DNA of 9,909 bases. It comes from UMGS973 sp045599945. GTDB taxonomy: Bacteria; Bacillota; Clostridia; Peptostreptococcales; Anaerovoracaceae. Both the position numbers and the translations under genes were made by a program. The notes beneath the pieces are model-generated. The model ran no database searches. It saw only the letters and a program-made list of their open reading frames with translations, and was not told the origin of the DNA. Location of the stretch: positions 1-9,909 of the forward strand of contig JAZRWY010000098.1 of NCBI GenBank assembly GCA_045599945.1. The letters run 5' to 3'. Positions 1 to 6,096 of this stretch are shown here, one piece after another (the stretch's first letter is position 1; every line of letters begins with the position of its first letter).

Positions 1-1
1 G

Positions 2-94
2 TTAAGAGGCGAATTCACAGAAATGAAGTACTGCTTCAGCGACAATGAAATGGAAGCACTGCTTCAGAAACTTGCTACAACAATTGGTTATTAA
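2..94 (+). CDS. C-terminal end of an unidentified upstream gene (partial)
   Basis: An open frame enters from the left edge and stops at TAA 92-94, giving 30 residues that end in QKLATTIGY. I do not recognise the family. The segment is mostly polar and helix-like (DNEMEALLQKLATT), with no membrane segment or metal motif. It does not resemble the usual end of GcvT, the gene often found just upstream of gcvH, so I leave it unnamed. Only 38 bases separate its stop from the gcvH start, so it could be co-transcribed with the glycine cleavage genes. It is called real because it ends cleanly just before a good ribosome binding site in a gene-dense same-strand region. The evidence is weak because only 93 bases are visible. 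Confidence 0.5.
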   Translation, partial: LRGEFTEMKYCFSDNEMEALLQKLATTIGY

Positions 95-119
95 TTTGTT
101 ATTAAAATATATTTTAAAT

Positions 120-124
120 GGAGG
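120..124 (+). promoter_or_regulatory. Shine-Dalgarno site that sets the gcvH start
   Basis: GGAGG lies 8 bases upstream of ATG 133. An in-frame ATG at 118-120 overlaps the first base of this motif and has no ribosome binding site of its own, so the start is placed at 133. The AT-rich stretch 95-119 in front could hold a promoter, but I see no convincing -35/-10 pair. Confidence 0.75.
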
Positions 125-132
125 AATTGAAA

Positions 133-507
133 ATGTTATCATATCCAAAAGATTTATTCTACTCAGCAGACGATGAATGGGTAAAGTTCGATGGCGACGA
201 AGCTTTAATCGGTATTTCCGATTTCGCACAGGATGCACTTGGCGATCTTGTATTCGTTAACATGCCGGAAGAAGGCGACGAAGTAGTTGCCGGCGAAGCA
301 TTCGGCGATGTTGAATCTGTAAAGGCTGTTGCTGACCTTATGTCACCGGTATCCGGCGAAGTTATTGCAATCAACGAAGAACTTGTTGATGCTCCTGAAC
401 TTCTGAATGAAAAGCCATATGAAGCTTGGATCATCAAGGTTGCTGTAACTGAAAAGGGAGAATTACTTGACGCTGAAGCTTATCAGAAAAAGTGTGAGGA
501 GGAATAA
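133..507 (+). CDS. gcvH: Glycine cleavage system H protein (lipoyl carrier)
   Basis: This 124-residue protein is the normal length for GcvH. It is the mobile lipoyl carrier of the cytosolic glycine cleavage system, shuttling the aminomethyl group from P- to T-protein and then being reoxidised by L-protein. Visible hallmarks are the N-terminal HxW-like region (DDEWVKF, about 13-19), GISDFAQDALGDLVFVNMP (27-45), and the lipoylation site GDVESVKAVADL with the attachment lysine at residue 64, the usual position. SPVSGEVIAINEEL (about 71 onward) completes the lipoyl fold. The start at 133 is chosen over an in-frame ATG at 118 because the GGAGG site sits between them. The acidic tail overlaps the strong ribosome binding site for gcvPA, which begins 2 bases after the stop, so translation of the two is probably coupled. 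Recognition is firm. Confidence 0.97.
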   Translation: MLSYPKDLFYSADDEWVKFDGDEALIGISDFAQDALGDLVFVNMPEEGDEVVAGEAFGDVESVKAVADLMSPVSGEVIAINEELVDAPELLNEKPYEAWIIKVAVTEKGELLDAEAYQKKCEEE

Positions 508-509
508 GA

Positions 510-1820
510 ATGGGAAGTTATGTACCTTCCACTCAGGCTGAGAGAAAAGCCATGATGGATGCGCTTGGTATCAAGGACTTTGTCGAATTATACCATGACG
601 TTCCGGAAGAGATGCTTCTCGAACAGCTAAACCTTCCAGAGGGAAAGAGTGAACTTGAGGTAATGCGTGCATTCAAGGAAATCGCATCTGAAAACAAGAT
701 CTACGATACAATCCTTAGAGGTGCAGGCGCATATGACCACTACATTCCATCAATCGTTAAATACGTACCTGCAAAGGAAGAATTCCTGACTGCATATACA
801 CCATATCAGGCAGAAATCTCCCAGGGTCTTCTTCAGTCAATCTTCGAATATCAGACAATGATCTGCGAAATTACTGGAATGGACGTATCCAATGCATCCG
901 TATATGATGGAAATACAGCAGCAGCAGAAGCTGCAGCAATGTGCAGAACAAGAAAGCAGACGGTAACCCTTATTTCTGCAGCTGCACATCCTGATACAAT
1001 CAAGACTGTACAGACATACTGCTATGCATCCGACAACGAAGTAAAAGTTGTTCCTTGCAGGGATGGAAAGACAGATCTTGAAGCATTAAAGGAAATGATG
1101 ACTGATGACGTTGCTTCCTTCTACGTACAGCAGCCGAACTTCTACGGTCTGTTCGAAGATGCTGAAGCAATGGCTGAAATCGTACATGAAAAGAAGGCAA
1201 AATTTGTCATGGGCGTGAACCCGATTGCACTGGGGATCATGAAGACTCCTGCAGAAGTTGGCGCTGATGTGGCAGTAGGTGAAGGACAGCCTCTTGGAAT
1301 GCCGATTGCATTCGGTGGCCCTTATCTTGGTTTCATGGCTACAACCCAGAAGAACACAAGAAGCCTTCCTGGCAGAATCGTTGGTGAGACAACTGACCAC
1401 GATGGCAACAGAGCTTTCGTATTAACACTTCAGGCTCGTGAACAGCACATCAAGAGAGAAAAGGCAAGCAGTAACATCTGCTCCAATGAAGCTCTGTGCG
1501 CATTCACAGCAGGTCTTTACATGACTGTAATGGGTCCGGACGGACTGGCAGAAGTTGCTACACAGTCCATGTCAAAGGCACATTATCTGGCAGCTGGTCT
1601 TTGCGCAATTCCAGGCGTAGAGATGAAATTCAAGGGTGAATATTTCCACGAATTCGTAACAGTAATGCCGAAGGCTGAAGAAGTATTATCTGCACTTGAA
1701 GCTGCAGGAATCTTAGGCGGATTCCCTGTAGAGGACGGCATCCTGTGGTGTGCGACAGAAAAGATTTCAAAGGCAGAACTCGATAAAGCCATCAATATCG
1801 TAAAGGAGGTGCTTGCATAA
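510..1820 (+). CDS. gcvPA: Glycine dehydrogenase (decarboxylating) subunit 1, P-protein N-terminal half
   Basis: At 436 residues this matches the alpha subunit of the two-gene P-protein found in Bacillota and many other bacteria. With subunit 2 it decarboxylates glycine and transfers the aminomethyl group to lipoyl-GcvH. Family hallmarks include the N-terminal MGSYVPST start, RGAGAYDHYIPSIVKYV (70-86), TAYTPYQAEISQGLLQSIFEYQ (95-115), the ITGMDVSNASVYDGNTAAAEA stretch (121-141), and EGQPLGMPIAFGGPYLGF (about 258-275). There is no PLP-binding lysine motif, as expected, because the cofactor lysine is on subunit 2. GAGGAGGA at 496-503 is a strong ribosome binding site placed inside the end of gcvH. 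The gene's own last codons carry AAAGGAGGT (1802-1810), the ribosome binding site for gcvPB. Intact; firm. Confidence 0.97.
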   Translation: MGSYVPSTQAERKAMMDALGIKDFVELYHDVPEEMLLEQLNLPEGKSELEVMRAFKEIASENKIYDTILRGAGAYDHYIPSIVKYVPAKEEFLTAYTPYQAEISQGLLQSIFEYQTMICEITGMDVSNASVYDGNTAAAEAAAMCRTRKQTVTLISAAAHPDTIKTVQTYCYASDNEVKVVPCRDGKTDLEALKEMMTDDVASFYVQQPNFYGLFEDAEAMAEIVHEKKAKFVMGVNPIALGIMKTPAEVGADVAVGEGQPLGMPIAFGGPYLGFMATTQKNTRSLPGRIVGETTDHDGNRAFVLTLQAREQHIKREKASSNICSNEALCAFTAGLYMTVMGPDGLAEVATQSMSKAHYLAAGLCAIPGVEMKFKGEYFHEFVTVMPKAEEVLSALEAAGILGGFPVEDGILWCATEKISKAELDKAINIVKEVLA

Positions 1821-3235
1821 TGAAGCTTGTATTTGAAAAAAGTGTAAAAGGACGTAATGTAAGCATACTTCCACCATGTGATGTAGAAGTGGTTTCACTT
1901 CCGGAAGAGTTAAAGAGAACAAAGGCACCGATACTCCCTGAAATGTCAGAAACAGATGTATCCCGTCACTATACGGAACTGTCAAAGCAGGTACACGGTG
2001 TAAACAGCGGTTTCTATCCTCTTGGCTCCTGTACCATGAAGTACAATCCAAGAGTCAATGAAGCAATCGCTTCCATGCCAGAGTTCACAGGCATTCATCC
2101 GCTTGCTCCGGCTGAAGCCGTAAAGGGATGCCAGAAGGTATTAGACCTTGCAGGCGAATATCTCTGCGAGATTTCCGGCATGGACGGAATGACATTTGAA
2201 CCGGCTGCAGGTGCGCACGGTGAATTTACCGGTGTTCTTCTGATCAAGCAGTATCATGACAGCAGAGGAGACAAGACAAAGACAAAGATCATCGTTCCTG
2301 ACTCCGCCCACGGTACAAACCCTGCAACTGCAAACATGTGCGGCTATGAAATCATCAACATCGATTCCGATGAATCCGGCTGCGTAGATCTGGAAGCATT
2401 AAAGGCAGCTCTTGCAAACGGAGACGTTGCAGGTCTGATGCTTACAAATCCTAACACAGTAGGTATCTTTGATCACAACATTCTTGAGATCACCAGACTG
2501 GTTCATGAAGCCGGCGGACTCTGCTACTATGATGGAGCAAACCTGAACGCTGTCATGGGCGTAGTAAGACCTGGAGACATGGGTTTTGACTGCATCCACA
2601 TGAACTTACATAAGACATTCTCAACTCCACACGGCGGCGGCGGCCCTGGTGCTGGAGCAGTAGGATGCAAGGAGTTCTTAAAGGAATTCCTGCCAGGATC
2701 AGCAATCAAGGGATCCACAGCACCTGTACAGGTCAGAGGATTTGATGGCAACTTCCTTGTAGTATTAAGAGCTCTTTCATATATTATGACATTGGGTAAG
2801 GAAGGCATTCCTGAAGCAGCTAAGATGGCAGTATTAAATACCAACTATCTTCTTTCACAGATCAAGGGAACATTCACACCTGCATTTGACTGCACTTGCA
2901 TGCATGAATTCGTTCTTGATGTTGGTCCATACATGAAGGAGACCGGTGTTAATGCTCTCGATGTTGCAAAGTCACTCATTGACTACGGCATGCATCCGCC
3001 TACAATGTATTTCCCTCTGATTGTTCATGAAGCTCTGATGGTAGAGCCTACTGAAACAGAAGGTAAATCCGCATTGGATGACTGTGCAGCAGTATTCCGT
3101 GAACTGTATGAACTTGGTTTCAAGGATCCTGAATACATGCATAACGCACCGCATCATGCATATATCGGACGACCAGATGAAACAAAGGCAGCACGTAAGC
3201 CGGTTGTTCGCTGGAATCCGGAAGCAGATGATTAA
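1820..3235 (+). CDS. gcvPB: Glycine dehydrogenase (decarboxylating) subunit 2, PLP-bearing P-protein C-terminal half
   Basis: This 471-residue protein is the PLP-binding beta subunit of split glycine decarboxylase. The Schiff-base lysine is K265 in MNLHKTFSTPHGGGGPGAG (261-279), with the glycine-rich loop directly after it. Other family signatures are NSGFYPLGSCTMKYNPR (62-78), EPAAGAHGEFTG (127-138) and PDSAHGTNPATA (160-171). The start ATG shares its first base with the TAA stop of gcvPA (TAATG), and a near-perfect AAAGGAGGT site lies 9 bases upstream. Both fit coupled, roughly equimolar synthesis of the two subunits. The 3' end overlaps lplA by 8 bases. No internal disruption is seen; recognition is firm. 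Confidence 0.97.
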   Translation: MKLVFEKSVKGRNVSILPPCDVEVVSLPEELKRTKAPILPEMSETDVSRHYTELSKQVHGVNSGFYPLGSCTMKYNPRVNEAIASMPEFTGIHPLAPAEAVKGCQKVLDLAGEYLCEISGMDGMTFEPAAGAHGEFTGVLLIKQYHDSRGDKTKTKIIVPDSAHGTNPATANMCGYEIINIDSDESGCVDLEALKAALANGDVAGLMLTNPNTVGIFDHNILEITRLVHEAGGLCYYDGANLNAVMGVVRPGDMGFDCIHMNLHKTFSTPHGGGGPGAGAVGCKEFLKEFLPGSAIKGSTAPVQVRGFDGNFLVVLRALSYIMTLGKEGIPEAAKMAVLNTNYLLSQIKGTFTPAFDCTCMHEFVLDVGPYMKETGVNALDVAKSLIDYGMHPPTMYFPLIVHEALMVEPTETEGKSALDDCAAVFRELYELGFKDPEYMHNAPHHAYIGRPDETKAARKPVVRWNPEADD

Positions 3236-4205
3236 TCGGATCAGATTAATCTATGCCAAGGGTACAGACCCATACAGGAATCTTGCATTAGAACGTTATC
3301 TGGTGGAGAATGTGGAAGATGACACGGTCATTCTGTATTTATGGCAGAATGCCCATACAGTGGTTATCGGCCGCAATCAGAATCCATGGAAAGAATGTAA
3401 GGTAAATAAACTCGAAGAAGACGGCGGACATTTAACACGCCGTCTTTCGGGTGGTGGCGCTGTTTACCATGACCTTGGCAACCTGAATTTCACATTTATC
3501 GTTTCCGAAGAAGAATACAGCATTCCAAAGCAGCTTTCCGTTGTGCAGAAAGCATGTGAATATCTGGGGCTGAAAGCAGAAGTATCCGGAAGAAATGATG
3601 TCCTGATTGATGGGAGAAAGTTCTCCGGCAACGCTTTCTATAAATCCAATGGAAAAGCATATCATCATGGAACACTTCTTGTGGATGTCAATACGCAGGC
3701 CCTTGCAAAATATCTGACGCCGTCCAAGGCAAAACTGGAGGCAAAGGGTGTAGATTCCGTAAGAGCAAGAGTCATCAATCTCATTGAACTGACTCCGGAC
3801 CTTACCATTGACCACTTAAGAGACTGCATGGCCAGAGCGTTTGAAGAAACATACGGCATGAAGGCAGAAGTGTTTGATGTGGAATCACCACTGCTGGATG
3901 AATATGAAGCACACATGAGAAGCTTTGAATGGCTGTTCGGAAAGACAGCAAAATTTGGTTTTACGTGCAGCGACAGATTTGGCTGGGGAGATGTGGATAT
4001 CAATCTTCAGGTGGAAAACGGCATCATTTCGGATGCCAAGATCTATTCAGATTCAATGGACTGGGAGTTTGCAGGCATACTCAATGAAAAACTTCCGGGC
4101 ACAAAATTCAATCATCAGGCGATTGAAGATTGCATCAGGGCAAACCTTTTAGAAAAGGATATTGCAGATGATCTTGTCAGCCTGATAGAAAAACAGGAAA
4201 TTTAG
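3228..4205 (+). CDS. lplA: Lipoate-protein ligase A
   Basis: This 325-residue protein is full length for LplA. The enzyme activates lipoate with ATP to lipoyl-AMP and transfers it to the target lysine of acceptor proteins; GcvH, encoded in the same operon, is the obvious substrate here. The catalytic domain shows RRLSGGGAVYHDLGNLNF (71-88) and GRNDVLIDGRKFSGNAFY (121-138), with the catalytic lysine at K131. The C-terminal accessory domain is also present, recognisable from FEWLFGKTAKFGF near residue 230. The start ATG at 3228 lies inside the end of gcvPB (8-base overlap) with only a weak GGAAG (3220-3224) close in front, so translation probably depends on ribosomes finishing gcvPB. The frame is open back to 3078, but the extra 50 residues lie wholly inside gcvPB and do not look like LplA, so that start is rejected. 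Confidence 0.94.
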   Translation: MINRIRLIYAKGTDPYRNLALERYLVENVEDDTVILYLWQNAHTVVIGRNQNPWKECKVNKLEEDGGHLTRRLSGGGAVYHDLGNLNFTFIVSEEEYSIPKQLSVVQKACEYLGLKAEVSGRNDVLIDGRKFSGNAFYKSNGKAYHHGTLLVDVNTQALAKYLTPSKAKLEAKGVDSVRARVINLIELTPDLTIDHLRDCMARAFEETYGMKAEVFDVESPLLDEYEAHMRSFEWLFGKTAKFGFTCSDRFGWGDVDINLQVENGIISDAKIYSDSMDWEFAGILNEKLPGTKFNHQAIEDCIRANLLEKDIADDLVSLIEKQEI

Positions 4206-4219
4206 AAAAGGGAAATATT

Positions 4220-5593
4220 ATGGCAAATTTTGATTTAATTGTAATCGGAGCAGGTCCCGGCGGATATGTTGCAGCATTAAAGGCAGCAGAGCTGGGCATG
4301 AACGTTGCTGTAGTGGAAAACATCAGAGCCGGCGGTACATGCCTGAACAGAGGCTGCGTTCCTACCAAGACGCTCCTGCATTCATCCAGACTCTATAGAG
4401 ACATCACCTGTGATGAAAAGTCCGGCATTACTGCAGAAAAGGTTAATATCAACATGGAGCAGATCTTCGCACACAAGAGAGAAGTGACGGACCGTCTCGT
4501 ATCTGGCATCGAAGGAATGTTTGATGCTTCAAAGATCACCTACCTGCATGGTACAGGAACCATCACATTCCCTGGTACTGTAAAGGTTGGCGATGAAGAA
4601 TATACAGCAGACAAGATTATCATTGCGACAGGTTCCGTTCCATCCAATCCACCGGTTCCGGGATTTGAGCTTCCGGGCGTTCTGACGTCCAATGAGCTTC
4701 TGGAAGGTTCCGACCATGTATATGATTCTGTAGTAGTCATCGGTGCAGGCGTTATCGGCATTGAATTTGCAACCTTCTATAACGATCTTGGTGTGGAAGT
4801 TCACCTGATTGAAGGCGCAAAGAGAGTTCTTCCGATGCTGGACAAGGAACTGGGACAGGGCCTTGGCAGAATCTTAAAGGATAGAGGCGTCGATGTGCTG
4901 ACAGATTCCATGGTTGACCATGTGGAGCAGGACGGCGATAAGCTGAGAGTCTTCTACAACAGAAAGGGAACCATCGAATCCGTAACCGGCGAAGTAGTGC
5001 TTGCTTCCATCGGAAGAAAGCCGTACATGGACGGCGTACTTGCTGATGGCATTGAACTGGAAATGGACGGCAAGGACATCAAGGTAGATGAAAACTACGA
5101 AACAAGCATGCCGGGCGTATATGCAATCGGTGATGTTTCATCCAGGATGAAGCTTGCTCACGTTGCATCTGCACAGGGCATTGCATGCGTGCAGAAGATG
5201 GTGGGTCAGGACAATACAACTGACTTCAGCATCGTTCCATCATGCATCTACTCCAGACCTGAAATCGCATGTGTCGGCATGACCGATGCAGAAGCAAAGG
5301 ATGCAGGAATCCCTGCAAAGGCTGGAAAGGCAATCCTGACTGCCAATGCCAAGGTTGTCATCATTGACGGAGACAGATCCATCATGAAGGTTGTGGCAAA
5401 TGCGGATACCCACGAAGTCATCGGTGCCCAGTTCATGTGTGAAAATGCAACAGACATGATTTCTCAGATCGGCGAAGCCATGGCAAACCACCTGACTGCA
5501 GAAGATCTTCTGAAGGCAATGAGACCGCATCCTACATATGAGGAAGGTTTAACAGCTGCAATTGAAGATCTTGTTAAGAAACTGAACAAGTAG
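4220..5593 (+). CDS. lpdA: Dihydrolipoyl dehydrogenase (L-protein, E3)
   Basis: This 457-residue flavoprotein disulfide reductase oxidises dihydrolipoyl-GcvH and passes electrons through FAD to NAD+. The FAD-binding motif GAGPGG is at residues 10-15. The redox-active pair C41/C46 is in GGTCLNRGCVPTK. The NAD-binding motif GAGVIG is at 175-180, a second FAD contact YAIGDV at 301-306, and the catalytic dyad H437/E442 in RPHPTYEEG. There is no fused N-terminal lipoyl domain, unlike some E3 proteins of Gram-positive bacteria. It follows lplA after a 14-base gap with an AAAAGGGA ribosome binding site and is the last gene before a strong terminator. In this setting its main partner is GcvH, though E3 can also serve 2-oxoacid dehydrogenases elsewhere in the genome. 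Firm. Confidence 0.96.
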   Translation: MANFDLIVIGAGPGGYVAALKAAELGMNVAVVENIRAGGTCLNRGCVPTKTLLHSSRLYRDITCDEKSGITAEKVNINMEQIFAHKREVTDRLVSGIEGMFDASKITYLHGTGTITFPGTVKVGDEEYTADKIIIATGSVPSNPPVPGFELPGVLTSNELLEGSDHVYDSVVVIGAGVIGIEFATFYNDLGVEVHLIEGAKRVLPMLDKELGQGLGRILKDRGVDVLTDSMVDHVEQDGDKLRVFYNRKGTIESVTGEVVLASIGRKPYMDGVLADGIELEMDGKDIKVDENYETSMPGVYAIGDVSSRMKLAHVASAQGIACVQKMVGQDNTTDFSIVPSCIYSRPEIACVGMTDAEAKDAGIPAKAGKAILTANAKVVIIDGDRSIMKVVANADTHEVIGAQFMCENATDMISQIGEAMANHLTAEDLLKAMRPHPTYEEGLTAAIEDLVKKLNK

Positions 5594-5613
5594 CAGAACA
5601 CGAAATGCATTCT

Positions 5614-5637
5614 AGACCGGAGTAATCCGGTCTTTTT
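5614..5637 (+). terminator. Rho-independent terminator of the glycine cleavage operon
   Basis: A perfect 8-bp stem (AGACCGGA at 5614-5621, TCCGGTCT at 5626-5633) with a GTAA loop is followed by a run of five T (5633-5637). It begins 20 bases after the lpdA stop. It should end transcription of the gcvH-gcvPA-gcvPB-lplA-lpdA unit. Its ACCGGA/TCCGGT core recurs in the next terminator at 5996-6022. Confidence 0.9.
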
Positions 5638-5995
5638 GCGTGAAGAAAAAATTCAGATGAAATGTGAAGGTAATGGAAGTGTTTGATGCATTTGCTGGAA
5701 TTCTGGGACTTGCCATTGGCGGCTTGCAGGACTTCTGATCGTTGTGCTGAACCGGAATAAGAAATGCCGGACAGAGTATGATGAGAGACGGAGAAAGATT
5801 AAAAATGAAGGATATCGGCTTGGATTTATTCTTCTTGCCGTATGGGAGATGGTTGCATCCATGACAGGCATATCGGGTCAGGAATTCCCAATCAGCGCAG
5901 AGGTGCTTTCCATGTGTGGCGTCATGGTAGCAATATTTGTTTCCTGTGCCTATGCCATCTGCAGAGCGCTGGACAGGACATTGGATGACCTGTTA

Positions 5996-6022
5996 AACCG
6001 GAGAGAAATCTCCGGTTCTTTT
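5996..6022 (+). terminator. Hairpin terminator after the small membrane gene, upstream of lepA
   Basis: A perfect 9-bp stem (AACCGGAGA at 5996-6004, TCTCCGGTT at 6009-6017) is closed by a GAAA tetraloop and followed by CTTTT. The U-tract is short (four), so termination may be partial. It lies inside the nominal 3' end of the small open frame and just ahead of a promoter, which suggests the transcript boundary between that gene and lepA is here. Confidence 0.75.
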
Positions 6023-6031
6023 CACATGTGG

Positions 6032-6060
6032 TTGAAATCTGCCCGATCCATTGGTACAAT
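6032..6060 (+). promoter_or_regulatory. Sigma-70/sigma-A type promoter for lepA
   Basis: TTGAAA (6032-6037) and TACAAT (6055-6060) are separated by exactly 17 bp, each close to the housekeeping consensus. A start site near 6066-6068 would give a leader of about 30 bases containing the GAGAGGT ribosome binding site (6086-6092) of lepA. It lies directly after the terminator at 5996-6022, consistent with a new transcription unit (lepA-hemW-glpK). Confidence 0.7.
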
Positions 6061-6096
6061 ATATAGTTGGATATTAATGTTTTTTGAGAGGTAACT

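Larger units (their letters stand above)
5673..6094 (+). pseudogene. Small membrane protein gene, apparently frameshifted
   Basis: I do not recognise this family. From ATG 5673 the frame encodes MEVFDAFAGILGLAIGG and then hits TGA 5736-5738. One base out of register, the frame gives LAGLLIVVLNRNKKCR and stays open to TAA 6092-6094. Joining the two at about 5723 yields one smooth hydrophobic helix followed by a basic cytosolic stretch (RNKKCRTEYDERRRK). Two more likely membrane segments follow, roughly FILLAVWEMVASM and MCGVMVAIFVSCAYAICRA. The simplest reading is loss of one base (for example GGCGGCC become GGCGGC), leaving a 21-codon N-terminal stub. Translation of the rest could only start internally, for example at GTG 5744. 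An AAGG (5667-5670) sits close before ATG 5673, and GTG 5664 is an in-frame alternative start. The last 30 or so codons run through a terminator and a promoter and are probably not native sequence. Confidence 0.5.

Noticed and set aside
84..113. Possible gcvH promoter TTGGTT, 18 bp, TATATT
   Set aside because: The elements are weak in AT-rich DNA, and the implied start site would fall on the Shine-Dalgarno site, leaving almost no leader.
95..132. Glycine riboswitch upstream of gcvH
   Set aside because: Only 38 bases of AT-rich sequence separate the genes, far too short for a glycine aptamer.
917..958. GCAGCAGCAG-type short repeat in gcvPA
   Set aside because: It is explained by the conserved alanine/glutamate run NTAAAEAAA in the protein.
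3078..3227. Upstream in-frame extension of lplA
   Set aside because: The extra 50 codons lie inside gcvPB, are not LplA-like, and the ATG at 3228 gives a family-typical N-terminus.
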